From Pseudomonas lini (GTDB taxonomy: Bacteria > Pseudomonadota > Gammaproteobacteria > Pseudomonadales > Pseudomonadaceae), in assembly GCF_964063345.1 (NCBI RefSeq), contig NZ_OZ061318.1, positions 4,526,001 through 4,590,000 on the forward strand: a stretch of DNA of 64,000 nt, in the 5' to 3' direction. The number at the start of each line of letters is the position of its first letter. Position 1 is the first letter of the stretch. The translations under genes were made by a program, and so were the position numbers. Shown piece by piece: positions 53,736 to 63,949 of the stretch. The notes below the pieces were generated by a model, which saw only the letters and a program-made list of their open reading frames with translations, was not told where the DNA came from and searched no databases.

Positions 53736-54500
53736 TTACTTGAGGTTGCCGCTGAGGAACTGCTTGAGTCGCTCGCTCTTCGGATTGCCCAATACATCCT
53801 CCGGCGCACCTTCTTCTTCCACCAATCCCTGGTGCAGAAACAGCACCTGGCTCGACACCTTGCGGGCGAAGCTCATTTCGTGGGTGACCATGATCATGGT
53901 CCGGCCTTCTTCGGCCAGGCCCTGGATGACTTTGAGCACTTCGCCCACCAGCTCCGGGTCGAGCGCCGAGGTCGGTTCGTCGAACAGCATGACTTCCGGT
54001 TCCATGGCCAGCGCTCGGGCAATGGCTACCCGTTGTTGCTGGCCGCCTGAAAGGAACGCCGGGTATTGATCCGCCACGCGTGCCGCCAGCCCTACCTTGT
54101 CGAGGTAACGTCGGGCACGGTCTTCGGCCTCTTTCTTGCTGCAACCGAGCACCCGGCGCGGGGCCATGGTGATGTTTTCCAACACCGTCATATGGCTCCA
54201 CAGGTTGAAGTGCTGGAACACCATGGCCAGGCGCGTGCGGATTCGCTGCAATTCATCCTCATCGGCGACGCGCATTCCATGACGGTCATGGATCATGCGG
54301 ATCGGCTGGCCGTCCATGGTCATGGCGCCGTCATTGGGCTGTTCGAGAAAGTTGATGCAGCGCAAAAAGGTGCTTTTACCTGAGCCGCTGGCGCCGATCA
54401 GGCTGATGACGTCGCCGGTTTTGGCCTTGAGCGAAACGCCTTTGAGCACCTGATGATCGCCATAGCTTTTATGCAGGCCTTCAATGGTCAGTTTGTACAT
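53736..54500 (-). CDS. aotP: Arginine/ornithine ABC transporter ATP-binding protein
   Basis: The 254-residue ATPase has Walker A GASGSGKS (residue about 36), the signature LSGGQQQR (near 158) and Walker [14 protein letters not shown]. It resembles HisP/ArgT-type amino acid transporter ATPases. It is the last gene of the minus-strand aotJQMOP order, 13 bp after aotO. The argR regulator gene that follows aotP in P. aeruginosa is not present here; a REPIN array lies in its place. Confidence 0.9.
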   Translation of the reverse strand: MYKLTIEGLHKSYGDHQVLKGVSLKAKTGDVISLIGASGSGKSTFLRCINFLEQPNDGAMTMDGQPIRMIHDRHGMRVADEDELQRIRTRLAMVFQHFNLWSHMTVLENITMAPRRVLGCSKKEAEDRARRYLDKVGLAARVADQYPAFLSGGQQQRVAIARALAMEPEVMLFDEPTSALDPELVGEVLKVIQGLAEEGRTMIMVTHEMSFARKVSSQVLFLHQGLVEEEGAPEDVLGNPKSERLKQFLSGNLK

Positions 54501-54513
54501 GGGGCATGCATCC

Positions 54514-55632
54514 TCAAGGCGAAAGTAGGTAGCCGCTGCGATAGGCTTCGGTGCCCGCGACGTGGGCGATCACCATGCCGGCAGTGGCCATGCGCCGCAA
54601 CGAACGGGCGTACATCAGCCCGGCGGCGGTGCAATGAACAGGGGTGACACGATCATTGATCGGGTCGATCACTTCGGCGATCAGTTGCCCGGCCTCCAGG
54701 TATTCCCCGGGCAGGGCGGTGAACACCAGCAGCCCACCCACCGACGTCGCCACCGGTTCGACGCCGGCCAACGGTGTGGCCGGGTAGGGCAGTTCGGGTA
54801 ATGGCGCCGGCTCACCGGCAATCGCGCCGAAATGAATCAGATAATCGATCAGCGCCTGGCAATCGAGGCTGGCCAGCGGGTGATTGACGTCGCCCTGGCC
54901 GCGCAATTCGACGGTCACCGAAAAACTGCCCAGCGGAATCTCGAAATGCTCGCCGAAACGCTCTTTCAACTGCCACCAGAGCAGGGTGAAGCATTCATCA
55001 AACGACTGGCCGCCAGAGTCGGTGGCCAGCAGGCTGGCTTCGGAACCGATGTAGCGCGCCAGCGGCTCGACCTGCGGCCAAGCCTCGGGCGTGGTGTAAA
55101 GGTGCGCCACGGCTTCGAAATCGCAATGCAGGTCCAGCACCATGTCCGCATCACAGGCCAGCCGTTGCAGGGTCAAGCGCTGGGATTGCAGTTGCGTGGC
55201 TGCGGTCTGCCGCGCCAACGCCTTGCGCAGGCTGTCGCGGATCAGTTCGAGGTTATGTTGCGGATCGTCGCCGAGCAGGCCTTCGATCTCGTTGCCGACT
55301 TCTTCACTCAAATCGACGAACCAGCGATTGAAGTTCTGCCCGCTTTCCAGCTCGTAGCGGCCCAGTGGAACGTCCATCAACACTTGTTCCAGGCCGACCG
55401 GGTTGGCCACGGGCACCAGCACGATTTCGCTGCGCAGCCGGCCGGCGGCTTCCAGCTCCGCCAGACGTTGCTTGAGGTGCCAGGCCACCAACATGCCGGG
55501 CAGTTCATCGGCATGCAGGGAGGACTGAATGTAAATCTTGCCTTTGGCCGACGGCGGGCCGAAGTGGAAGCTGTGAATCTGTCGCACGGTCCCCGGCAGT
55601 GGGGCCAGCAGGTCATGAATCTGGTGGCGCAT
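54514..55632 (-). CDS. aotO: Succinylglutamate desuccinylase/aspartoacylase-family protein AotO
   Basis: The 372-residue protein is a zinc carboxypeptidase-like M14 member: [15 protein letters not shown] near residue 35 supplies a zinc His and Glu, and [17 protein letters not shown] near 163 the second His. A C-terminal beta domain follows. In P. aeruginosa the equivalent gene lies inside the aot arginine-ornithine transport operon; its substrate is not known. It stands between aotM and aotP with gaps of about 13 bp. Confidence 0.82.
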   Translation of the reverse strand: MRHQIHDLLAPLPGTVRQIHSFHFGPPSAKGKIYIQSSLHADELPGMLVAWHLKQRLAELEAAGRLRSEIVLVPVANPVGLEQVLMDVPLGRYELESGQNFNRWFVDLSEEVGNEIEGLLGDDPQHNLELIRDSLRKALARQTAATQLQSQRLTLQRLACDADMVLDLHCDFEAVAHLYTTPEAWPQVEPLARYIGSEASLLATDSGGQSFDECFTLLWWQLKERFGEHFEIPLGSFSVTVELRGQGDVNHPLASLDCQALIDYLIHFGAIAGEPAPLPELPYPATPLAGVEPVATSVGGLLVFTALPGEYLEAGQLIAEVIDPINDRVTPVHCTAAGLMYARSLRRMATAGMVIAHVAGTEAYRSGYLLSP

Positions 55633-55644
55633 GTACGAGTTGTC

Positions 55645-56355
55645 CTAGTGAGTCGGCCCGAGGAAGGCCAGCCATCGGCGTTCGGCGAGACGGAACAGGC
55701 CGACCAGCGCAAAGGTAACGGTCAGGTAGATCAGCGCGGCGATGCCGAACGACTGGAAGGTCAGGAAGGTCGCAGAGTTCGCGTCGCGAGCGACTTTCAA
55801 TACATCCGGGATGGTCGCGGTGAACGCCACGGTCGTCGAATGCAGCATCAGAATCACTTCGTTGCTGTAATAAGGCAACGAGCGACGCAGGGCCGACGGC
55901 ATGATGATGTAGGCATAGAGCTTCCAGCCTGACAGGCCGTAGGCCTTGGCCGCTTCGACTTCACCGTGGGCCATGCTGCGAATCGCCCCGGCGAAGATCT
56001 CCGTGGTATAGGCGCAAGTGTTCAGGGCGAAAGCCAGGATCGTGCAGTTCATCGCATCGCGAAAAAACGCATCGAGGACTGGCTGAGCACGCACGGCGGC
56101 CAGGCTGTAGATGCCGGTGTAACAAATCAGCAGCTGAATGTAGAGCGGCGTGCCCCGAAACAGATAGGTGTAAAACTGCACCGGCCAGCGGACGTAGACC
56201 TTGGGCGAAACCCTGGCGATGGACAGCGGGATCGACACCAGAAAACCGATGAAGATCGACGCGCTGAGCAGCCACATGGTCATGGCCAGGCCAGTGATGT
56301 TGTAGCCGTCGGTATAAAGGAAGGGTTTCCAGTATTCCTGCAAGAGTTCGATCAT
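55645..56355 (-). CDS. aotM: Arginine/ornithine ABC transporter permease AotM
   Basis: This 236-residue permease has five hydrophobic helices and the EAA-type loop (GEVEAAKAYGLSGWKLYAYIIMPSALRRSLP, near residue 140) that contacts the ATPase. It pairs with AotQ as the inner-membrane channel. Its start overlaps the aotQ stop by four bases. Confidence 0.9.
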   Translation of the reverse strand: MIELLQEYWKPFLYTDGYNITGLAMTMWLLSASIFIGFLVSIPLSIARVSPKVYVRWPVQFYTYLFRGTPLYIQLLICYTGIYSLAAVRAQPVLDAFFRDAMNCTILAFALNTCAYTTEIFAGAIRSMAHGEVEAAKAYGLSGWKLYAYIIMPSALRRSLPYYSNEVILMLHSTTVAFTATIPDVLKVARDANSATFLTFQSFGIAALIYLTVTFALVGLFRLAERRWLAFLGPTH

Positions 56356-57080
56356 CGTACCGCCTCCCGGGAACCGGCGGCGTAGCGGCGTTCGAGCCAG
56401 CGCAGGACAAAATTGGACGCACTGGTGATCAGCAGGTAAATCAATGCGGCAAGCACCAGGAAGTAGAACAGTTGATAAGTGCTTTTACCGGCGTCCTGCG
56501 CAGCCTTGACCAGATCGGCGAGGCCGATGATCGAAACCAGCGCAGTGGCCTTGAGCATCACCATCCAGTTGTTGCCAATGCCGGGCAAGGCGAAGCGCAT
56601 CATTTGCGGGAACACCACGATACGAAAACGCTGACCGCGTTTGAGGCCATAGGCGGTGGCGGCTTCGACCTGGCCCCGCGGTACGGCGAGGATCGCGCCA
56701 CGGAAGGTTTCGGTGAAATACGCGCCATAAATGAAGCCCAGGGTGATGACCCCGGCGCTGAACGGGTTGATCTCGATGTATTCCCATTCCATGAAATCGG
56801 TAAACGAGGTCAGCCAGGTTTGCAGGCTGTAGAAAATCAGCAGCATCAACACCAGGTCCGGCACCCCGCGAATCAGCGTGGTGTAGAGCTGGGCCGGTAC
56901 CCGCAGCAGTTTGACTTTTGACAGCTTGGCACTGGCGCCCAGCAGGCCGAGCAACACGGCCACCAACAGCGACAACACCGATAATTTGATGGTCATCCAG
57001 GTGCCTTCCATCAGCAACGGGCCGAAGCCCTGGAGGCTGAAGGCTGAGAGCCCCAGGTTTTGTAAGAGGTTTTCGAACAT
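56352..57080 (-). CDS. aotQ: Arginine/ornithine ABC transporter permease AotQ
   Basis: The 242-residue permease has five helices and the EAA loop GQVEAATAYGLKRGQRFRIVVFPQMMRFALPG near residue 135. It forms the heterodimer channel with AotM. The gene follows aotJ by 56 bp and overlaps aotM. Confidence 0.9.
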   Translation of the reverse strand: MFENLLQNLGLSAFSLQGFGPLLMEGTWMTIKLSVLSLLVAVLLGLLGASAKLSKVKLLRVPAQLYTTLIRGVPDLVLMLLIFYSLQTWLTSFTDFMEWEYIEINPFSAGVITLGFIYGAYFTETFRGAILAVPRGQVEAATAYGLKRGQRFRIVVFPQMMRFALPGIGNNWMVMLKATALVSIIGLADLVKAAQDAGKSTYQLFYFLVLAALIYLLITSASNFVLRWLERRYAAGSREAVR

Positions 57081-57136
57081 AAATCAGCAACCTGATCGGG
57101 TGAAAAAAGCGCCCATCGCGAGATGGGCGCCGGGCA

Positions 57137-57919
57137 TTATTTGCCGCTGTACAGATTCAGATCGCCAAAGTGTTTCTTCTGAATGGTGGCGTAGGTGCCA
57201 TCGTCGTGTAACGCTTTGATACCTTTATCCAAAAGTGCCTTGAGGTCTTTGTTACCTTTCGAGATACCGATCGCTGTTTTAGCGGGCAGCAATTCGCTGT
57301 CGACTGGCTTGCTGACTTCGTAATCGGCGCCTTTTGGCGACTTCAGGAAGCCCAGCTCGGCTTGCAACATGTCCTGGATGGCTGCGTCGAGACGGCCGGA
57401 AGTCAGGTCGGAATACACCTGATCCTGGTTCTGATAGGCCTGGGTTTTCACGCCGGCTTTGTCCAGCACGGCCTTGGCGTAGGCTTCCTGAATGGTGCCT
57501 TGCTCGTAACCGACGGTTTTGCCCTTCAACGAAGCGACGTCTTCGCTCAGGCCGGAACCTTTCTTGAACACGTAAGCGGTGGGGCCGGAGAACAGCTCGC
57601 TGGAGAAGTCGATGACTTTTTCGCGGGCCGGGGTGACGGTCATCGATGAGATCACACCGTCGAATTTATTGGCTTTCAAGCCCGGAATCATACCGTCGAA
57701 ATCGCTTTCGACCCATTTGCACTTGACCTTCAGCTCGGCGCAGATCGCATTGCCCAGATCGATGTCGAAGCCTACCAGGCTGCCGTCGGCTGCTTTGGAC
57801 TCGAACGGCGCGTAGGAAGGGTCAACGCCAAAACGCAATTCTTTGTATTCCTTGGCCAGCGCGGAGCCGGCAGCCATGCACAACGCCAGTGCAGAAAGGG
57901 TCAGCAATGCTTTTTTCAT
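57137..57919 (-). CDS. aotJ: Arginine/ornithine periplasmic binding protein AotJ
   Basis: The 260-residue protein has a signal peptide (MKKALLTLSALALCMAAGSALA) and the type II periplasmic binding fold: LRFGVDPSYAPFES at the first strand, GFDIDLGNAICAELKVKC, and DFDGMIPGLKANKFDGVISSMTVTPAR. It captures basic amino acids for AotQM. As the first gene of the operon it is probably made in excess. The 200 bp upstream to the REPIN at 58122 should hold the promoter. Confidence 0.93.
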   Translation of the reverse strand: MKKALLTLSALALCMAAGSALAKEYKELRFGVDPSYAPFESKAADGSLVGFDIDLGNAICAELKVKCKWVESDFDGMIPGLKANKFDGVISSMTVTPAREKVIDFSSELFSGPTAYVFKKGSGLSEDVASLKGKTVGYEQGTIQEAYAKAVLDKAGVKTQAYQNQDQVYSDLTSGRLDAAIQDMLQAELGFLKSPKGADYEVSKPVDSELLPAKTAIGISKGNKDLKALLDKGIKALHDDGTYATIQKKHFGDLNLYSGK

Positions 57920-58121
57920 TATTCAATCCCTAAGAACCAATATGAGCGCTTGTGGCGCAGAAGTACTGTTACTGGAAAGCGTAAGACCTATTAAAAGTAG
58001 CAATTTCCGAACCAGAGTCCCGAACAAGCGTTTAAAAGGTAATACAAGAAGTGGCAAAGCGCGATCTATGCACGAAAACGGGCGCGCATTATTTGCTGCA
58101 CCGATTCGGTTCGGATTGACA

Positions 58122-58226
58122 CCTGTGGCGAGGGAGCTTGCTCCCGTTGGATCGCGAAGCGGTCCCGCTGTTGTCAGATTTGCGACTGCTACGCAGTCGA
58201 ACGGGAGCAAGCTCCCTCGCCACAGA
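58122..58226. repeat. REPIN (GGCGAGGGAGCTTGCTCCC type)
   Basis: Inverted copies of the REP class CTGTGGCGAGGGAGCTTGCTC bracket a 55-bp spacer between aotJ and the ligase gene. The same class occurs at 61095-61228. Confidence 0.85.
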
Positions 58227-58233
58227 GGTGGGG

Positions 58234-59922
58234 TTAGCCCAACAAATCCTGCAACGTCGCCATGCTGTCAGCTTCCTCCACCGATTTGTCGTGCCGCCAA
58301 CGCAGCATCCTCGGAAACCGCACCGCAATCCCGCTCTTGTGCCGTTTCGACAGGGCGATACCTTCGAACCCCAGCTCAAATACCAAAGTCGGCTTCACAC
58401 TACTGACCGCTCCGAATTTTTCCACCGTGGTCTTGCGCACGATGCTATCGACCTGACGCATTTCTTCGTCAGTCAATCCGGAGTAGGCCTTGGCGAAAGG
58501 CACCAGCGTTCGCTCGCGGGCAGAGGGCGGGCCGTCCCACACAGCGAAGGTGTAATCGGTGTAGAGACTGGCCCGGCGGCCATGGCCTTGCTGGGCATGG
58601 ACCAGCACTGCATCAACGCTGAACGGGTCGACTTTCCATTTCCACCACACACCCATGTCCTTGGTCCGCCCGACGCCATACAGCGCATCGCGGGCCTTGA
58701 GCATCATGCCTTCGACGCCCAATTTGCGAGAGGCCTCTCGTTGGCGGGCGAGGTCGAACCAGTCTTCACCGGTCAGCACGGGCGAGCTCAGTAACACCGG
58801 GTTTGCGCAGGAATTGATGAGTTGTTCCAGCTGAGCGCGGCGCGTGGCTTGAGTCCGGTTGCGCCAATCCTCACCCTGCCATTCCAGCAGGTCATAGGCC
58901 TGGATGACCACGGGCACCTCATCGAGAATTTTTTTGCTCAGCATTTTGCGGCCGATCCGTTGTTGCAACAGGGCGAAAGGCAGCACAGAAGGTGACGATG
59001 GCGATTGCGCGTCGAAAGCGTCCTCAATGCCCGGTTGCACGGCTTTCCAGGCGACAATTTCACCGTCGATCACCGTGCCATCGGGTAGGTCACGAACCAG
59101 GCTCTCCAGTTCGGGGAAGCGTTCGCTCATCAGCTCTTCACCTCGCGACCAGATCCACAAGCGTCCATCGCGCTTGACCACTTGAGCGCGGATGCCGTCC
59201 CACTTCCATTCCACTTGCCATTGACTGGCCGGGCCGAGCACGGCTTCGAACTGCTCGACCGGATGCGACAATGCATGGGCGAGGAAAAACGGGTACGGCT
59301 GGCCACCCCGTTGGGCATGCTCATTGGGTGATTCGGGGGCGATCAGCTTCAGGTAACTGGCGGCGCTTGGGCGGTTGGATAGATCGGTATAACCCACCAG
59401 CCGCTGGGCCACGCGCTTGCTGTCGAGCCCGGCCATCGCCGCCAGCGCGCGGGTGACCAGCAATTTGGAGACACCGACACGCAAACTGCCAGTGATCAAT
59501 TTGATGCACAGCATCAGACTCTGGCGATCCAGTTGCGCCCACAGGGCAGGCAAGCATTCGGCGAGGGTCAGCGGAGGCGCATTACGCAGCGGCAGCAGTT
59601 TGTTTTCAATCCACACCGCCAGCCCGTCGGTAGAGGTGTGGTGCGTTTCGGGCAACACCAGCGAGATGGTTTCCGCCAGATCACCGACGGCCTGATAACT
59701 TTCTTCGAACAACCAGGGCGAGAGCCCGGAAAACGCTGTAGCCATTTCCCGCAGCATTCGTACCGGCACCAATTGCCGAGGTCGACCACCGGACAGAAAG
59801 TACACCGCCCAGGCGGCATCTTCGGGCGCGGCTTGGGCGAAATAGTTCTGCATCGCCGTCAGTTTGGCGTTGCTCGAGGTGGTGGCATCGAGTTCGGCAT
59901 ACAAGTCGGCGAAGGCTTTCAT
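58234..59922 (-). CDS. ATP-dependent DNA ligase
   Basis: The 562-residue protein has an N-terminal helical DNA-binding domain, the nucleotidyltransferase domain with the adenylated Lys in EWKWDGIRAQ (near residue 240), GTVIDGEIVAW and MLKARDALYGVGRTKDMGVWWKWK motifs, and an OB-fold domain. It belongs to the ligase group linked to an MBL exonuclease in the 4-gene DNA repair operon of many bacteria. Its start overlaps the exonuclease stop (ATGA). The helicase and phosphoesterase usually found downstream are missing here. Confidence 0.92.
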   Translation of the reverse strand: MKAFADLYAELDATTSSNAKLTAMQNYFAQAAPEDAAWAVYFLSGGRPRQLVPVRMLREMATAFSGLSPWLFEESYQAVGDLAETISLVLPETHHTSTDGLAVWIENKLLPLRNAPPLTLAECLPALWAQLDRQSLMLCIKLITGSLRVGVSKLLVTRALAAMAGLDSKRVAQRLVGYTDLSNRPSAASYLKLIAPESPNEHAQRGGQPYPFFLAHALSHPVEQFEAVLGPASQWQVEWKWDGIRAQVVKRDGRLWIWSRGEELMSERFPELESLVRDLPDGTVIDGEIVAWKAVQPGIEDAFDAQSPSSPSVLPFALLQQRIGRKMLSKKILDEVPVVIQAYDLLEWQGEDWRNRTQATRRAQLEQLINSCANPVLLSSPVLTGEDWFDLARQREASRKLGVEGMMLKARDALYGVGRTKDMGVWWKWKVDPFSVDAVLVHAQQGHGRRASLYTDYTFAVWDGPPSARERTLVPFAKAYSGLTDEEMRQVDSIVRKTTVEKFGAVSSVKPTLVFELGFEGIALSKRHKSGIAVRFPRMLRWRHDKSVEEADSMATLQDLLG

Positions 59923-60950
59923 GCCAGCACCTCGGCGCGCTCCGATTCGAGGACTGCGGTGTCTTCATCATCGCCATATTCGGTGCTGAAACTCATGGCA
60001 TCGAGGCCTTGTTCGCGCAGATGGCGCACCAGCACCCCGATCGAACCGTGGGTAACGATCACGCGTTCGGCTGCGGTTTGTTCGATGGCCCACAGCAGGC
60101 CGGGCCAGTCGGCATGATCGGACAGCACGAAACCGCGGTCCACGCCGCGCCGCCGCCGTGTACCGCGCAAGCGCATCCAACCGCTGGCGAAGCCATCGCT
60201 GTAGTCACCGAAACGCCGTACCCAAGGGCTGGCACCCGCAGAAGGGGGCGCGAGGACCAAGGCCTTGCGCATCATCGGGTCATGTTTTTTTACTTCGCCG
60301 GAATAGATCGTTGGCGGTAAGTAAATGCCGCTCTCGCGATAAATCCGATTGATGGGTTCAACCGCGCCATGTACCAGAATGGGGCCGAGGCTGGCATCGA
60401 TGCCGTGGAGAATCCGCTGAGCCTTGCCGAAGGAATAGCAGAACAGCACGCTGGTTTTGTCGGCTGCGGCGTTGGTCTGCCACCACTGATTGATCTCGGC
60501 AAAGACCTGCGCCTGGGGTTGCCAGCGGTAAATCGGCAGGCCGAACGTCGATTCCGTGATGAACGTGTGGCAACGCACCGGTTCGAACGGCGCACAGGTG
60601 CCGTCGGGTTCGGTTTTGTAATCCCCCGAGGCGACCCAGACTTCCCCGCCATATTCCAAACGCACTTGGGCCGAGCCGAGCACGTGGCCCGCGGGGTGAA
60701 AACTCAGTTTTACCCCTCGGTGCAACAATGGCTCGCCATAGGGCAGCGTTTGCAGGTTGATGTCCTGGCCCAGACGCGCGCGCAGAATGCCTGCACCCGG
60801 TGCCGCCGCCAGATAATGTTGATTGCCACGGCGAGCATGGTCGCTGTGGGCGTGGGTGATTACCGAGCGTTCGACCGGCTGCCATGGGTCGATATAGAAA
60901 TCACCGGGCGGGCAGTACAAACCTTCAGGACGAGCGATAACAAGGTCCAT
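59919..60950 (-). CDS. Ligase-associated DNA exonuclease (MBL fold)
   Basis: The 343-residue protein is a metallo-beta-lactamase/beta-CASP nuclease: VITHAHSDHARRGN (zinc motif, residue about 33), HPAGHVLGSAQVRLEYGG, SGDYK and a C-terminal LSDHADW. Homologues are 5' exonucleases acting with the ATP-dependent ligase in repair. ATG 60950 is chosen over TTG 60962. It is the first gene of the two-gene operon. Confidence 0.88.
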   Translation of the reverse strand: MDLVIARPEGLYCPPGDFYIDPWQPVERSVITHAHSDHARRGNQHYLAAAPGAGILRARLGQDINLQTLPYGEPLLHRGVKLSFHPAGHVLGSAQVRLEYGGEVWVASGDYKTEPDGTCAPFEPVRCHTFITESTFGLPIYRWQPQAQVFAEINQWWQTNAAADKTSVLFCYSFGKAQRILHGIDASLGPILVHGAVEPINRIYRESGIYLPPTIYSGEVKKHDPMMRKALVLAPPSAGASPWVRRFGDYSDGFASGWMRLRGTRRRRGVDRGFVLSDHADWPGLLWAIEQTAAERVIVTHGSIGVLVRHLREQGLDAMSFSTEYGDDEDTAVLESERAEVLA

Positions 60951-61094
60951 ATTGTTACCCAAATGGAGAGGCCTGTTAGCTAGGAGGTTTTCGCGAAGCG
61001 AGAAGTTCTATTTATTTTCGAGGAAGAATGGAGGCGTTAATCAGGCCGCTTTCGCGAGCAGGCCAGTGAAGGTTTTTAGAGAGGAACATCGCAC

Positions 61095-61228
61095 TTGTGG
61101 CGAGGGAGCTTGCTCCCGTTGGGGCGCGCAGCGGCCCCGAATCTGCCGCCAAGGGAATCCAGGTAGAACACCGGCGTCTGTTTTGCGACTGCTTCGCAGC
61201 CGAGCGGGAGCAAGCTCCCTCGCCACAA
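61095..61228. repeat. REPIN, long spacer
   Basis: Same REP class as at 58122-58226; the two arms are separated by about 85 bp. The gap 60963-61292 otherwise holds no gene. Confidence 0.82.
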
Positions 61229-61292
61229 TGGATTTTCAGCATCAATGGGACCGGCAGCATGCTTTCGCGAGCAGGTCCGGTCCCACTCGAGG

Positions 61293-63743
61293 TTACTTGC
61301 CAGGCGTCAGCGTCAACCGCGTCTTGCCGTACACCTTGTCAAAGTTCTGCGGCTGCATCGGCAGGCTCATGTATTGCCCCTTGAGCCATGGATCGACGCT
61401 GTCGAGATAGTGCGGGCTGGCCGGGTTGCCGGATTGGCCGGTACCGTTCTGGCCCATCAGCGGTTCGGCCTGGCCGAAATCGACGATAAAGCGCATGGCC
61501 GGCGCCAGCGTGGTGTTGAAGTCCTGACCCCAGGTGAACGCGGCGGTGTTGAGTGTGGTGTGGTCGCCGCCGGCTGCCAACGGACCGCGCACGGTCTGAC
61601 CGCTGGCGTTCTTCCACTCGTAGCGATGCAGTTTGCCCCACTGCCAGGCTTTGTGATCGCCACCCAACTGGCTGTCACCCGCGCTGATCGCGGCCGCCAG
61701 GCTACGGGCGAGAATCGTCGGTTTGTCTTCTTTCTGCGCAGTGCGCAGGTCATCCCAGAACGGACTGTCCTCACGGCTCAGCAGATGATCGGCCTGAGCT
61801 GCGTAGGACAACTTGCCGTTGCCGATAAAGGCTTTCCACGCCGGGCTGCTTTCCGGGCCGAGTTCGTCGAGGAAAATCTGCTGAGTGCTTTCCTGCAGGA
61901 ACAACTCGTAGATCGCCGCGTCGGCGGAGGTCGGGCTGAGTTTTCCGTCGAAAGCCATCAAGCGCGTGTAAGCCTCGCGAGCCTTGGCGCGATCAGCCTC
62001 CGGCAGCGCTTCAATGGCCTGTTTGAGCGGCTGAGCCATGCCCGGCGCTTCAAACACCTTCTTCAGCTTGGCAGCGAAGGTGGTGGTCTGGTCGTATTGC
62101 ATGGCGATCAGGCTACGCGTGTCGTGTTTGCCCACGCCCGCCAGTTCGGCCATGCGTTCACCGCGCTCCGGCGCCGACCAGGAATTGGACAGCTGCATGC
62201 CATAGCCATGGGGAATGACCCGCTGGTTGGCGGTGCCGAGCCAGCCTTGAGCCGGGTCCTGGTCATACGGATGGAGCATCGGGTCGGCGTAACCGTCCCA
62301 GTCGTAGCGACCTTCCCAGCCCGGCGACGGCAGCAAGCCTTCGCCTTCGCGACGGTTCGGGTAGCGCCCGGTGACTTGCCAGCCGATATTGCTGGCATCG
62401 GCAAACACCAGATTCAGGGCGATGGCGCGTATTTCACGGCTGGCGTCCGAGGCCTTCTCGACGCTTTGCGCTCGGGACAGGTCGAAAAAGGCGTCCAGGG
62501 TTTTGTCGTCGGTGAAGTTCGGCGTCTGCAAGGCCAGGCCGAAACCATTCGCCAGTGCGCTGCCTTGGGCGCTATTGAGCAGCGGCCCGTGGCGGGTTTC
62601 GTACACCGCTTCGCGAATCGGCCGCTGGCCTTTGACGAAGTAGGTTTCGTTGCGCACGATCGCCGGCTGCCATTTGCCGCCCACTTCGTAGGAAAGGCCG
62701 TTTCCCTGACGTTTGATTTTTTCCAGGAACAGGTCCTGGTTGTCGCCCATGACCGTGGTCATGCTCCACGCCACTTTGCCGTTGAAACCACCGAGTACCA
62801 TGGGTAACCCGGCAATGGTCACGCCGGAGGCCTGGTATTTCGGCGCGCGAATCTGCACGTAACTGAACAGCGACGGCACGCCCAGCGGCCCATGGCTATC
62901 GCTGGCCAACAAGCTTTTACCGCTGCGGCTGCGTTGCGGGGCGATCGCCCAGTTGTTCGAAGACGTGGCGCCCAACAGGTTCAGATCCGATAGGCGAGCG
63001 GTAGCCTTGCTGATTTCGCTCAGCCCCGGGATTTGCCCGTTGAGTTTGATGCCCTGAAGTTTTTCGGCTTCAGCGACCGGCAGTTTTTCGTCAGGGGCGG
63101 ACGGCGCAAGCCACGCCAGCTTGTCGGTACTGACCGTCTGGGCCAGCATCAATGAGGAAATTTCTTCCGGCAGGTTCGCCGATTGACTGAAATTCAGCAG
63201 GCAGAAAATCAGCGCCGAATCTTCCGGTTTCCAGTACTCAGGCTTGTAGCCGGTGGCCGCAAGGTCCGCAGGCAGTTTGTCGCGATAGCGGAACAGGTAG
63301 GCGTTGACCCCACGGGCATAGACTTCGAAGAAACGCTTGAGGCGTGGCGAGGAGGCCTTGTACAGCTCACCCGCGTTTTTCTTCAGATTGACTGCACGCA
63401 TGTAGCGGTCGGCATCGAGCAGATCCGAACCGGACATCTCCGCCAGACGGCCCTGGGCGAGCAAACGCAGAGTGACCATTTGGCTGATGCGGTCGCTGGC
63501 ATGCACGTAGCCGAGGGTGAACAGCGCATCGTGGAAGCTGTTGCTCTCTATCAGCGGCATGCCCATGGAATTGCGCCGAACCGAAACGTTCTGCGCCAAG
63601 CCTTTGAGCGGTTGCACGCCGGAGGCTGGCGGGAGGGTGTCCTGGGTGTTCCAGGTCTGACAACCAGTCAGGCTCAAAACACTGGCCACTGCTGCGGCAA
63701 CGCCGAACCGGGGAAGAAAATATGTAAGGGCTGGCGAGGCCAT
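61293..63743 (-). CDS. quiP: Acyl-homoserine lactone acylase QuiP
   Basis: The 816-residue protein is a penicillin-acylase-type Ntn hydrolase with a lipoprotein-like signal (LSLTGC, Cys near residue 28), a short alpha chain, and the beta chain starting at the Ser of SNNWAIAP (about residue 240), the nucleophile after self-cleavage. It resembles P. aeruginosa QuiP along its whole length. QuiP cleaves long-chain acyl-homoserine lactones, removing quorum signals. ATG 63743 is the start supported by the signal peptide; a 23-residue upstream extension is rejected. Confidence 0.88.
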   Translation of the reverse strand: MASPALTYFLPRFGVAAAVASVLSLTGCQTWNTQDTLPPASGVQPLKGLAQNVSVRRNSMGMPLIESNSFHDALFTLGYVHASDRISQMVTLRLLAQGRLAEMSGSDLLDADRYMRAVNLKKNAGELYKASSPRLKRFFEVYARGVNAYLFRYRDKLPADLAATGYKPEYWKPEDSALIFCLLNFSQSANLPEEISSLMLAQTVSTDKLAWLAPSAPDEKLPVAEAEKLQGIKLNGQIPGLSEISKATARLSDLNLLGATSSNNWAIAPQRSRSGKSLLASDSHGPLGVPSLFSYVQIRAPKYQASGVTIAGLPMVLGGFNGKVAWSMTTVMGDNQDLFLEKIKRQGNGLSYEVGGKWQPAIVRNETYFVKGQRPIREAVYETRHGPLLNSAQGSALANGFGLALQTPNFTDDKTLDAFFDLSRAQSVEKASDASREIRAIALNLVFADASNIGWQVTGRYPNRREGEGLLPSPGWEGRYDWDGYADPMLHPYDQDPAQGWLGTANQRVIPHGYGMQLSNSWSAPERGERMAELAGVGKHDTRSLIAMQYDQTTTFAAKLKKVFEAPGMAQPLKQAIEALPEADRAKAREAYTRLMAFDGKLSPTSADAAIYELFLQESTQQIFLDELGPESSPAWKAFIGNGKLSYAAQADHLLSREDSPFWDDLRTAQKEDKPTILARSLAAAISAGDSQLGGDHKAWQWGKLHRYEWKNASGQTVRGPLAAGGDHTTLNTAAFTWGQDFNTTLAPAMRFIVDFGQAEPLMGQNGTGQSGNPASPHYLDSVDPWLKGQYMSLPMQPQNFDKVYGKTRLTLTPGK

Positions 63744-63837
63744 GGCAAAGCTCCTGCGGGGGTAGTGACGCGATAAAGGCGCTACGTTAGTGAGCAGGAG
63801 ATGGTCGCGCAAGCGGCGGCGGGGTTATTTCTTTATT

Positions 63838-63949
63838 GATCGTTCCCACGCTCTGCGTGGGAATGCAGCCCGTGACGCTCTGCGTCACATCCAGAGCCGA
63901 ACGCGGAGCGTCCGTTGAAGCATTCCCACGCGGAGCATGGGAACGATCA
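63838..63949. repeat. Interspersed inverted repeat (GATCGTTCCCACGCTCTGCG type)
   Basis: GATCGTTCCCACGC and its complement close a 112-bp element with inner GTGACGC/GCGTCAC hairpin. It is a repeated Pseudomonas intergenic element. The last 50 bp of the window show no identifiable gene. Confidence 0.8.

Noticed and set aside
53358..54069. Long plus-strand frames of about 200-230 codons with repeated peptides
   Set aside because: They are made by the 133-bp REPIN array and then run antisense to aotP; the repeated peptides are translated REP sequence.
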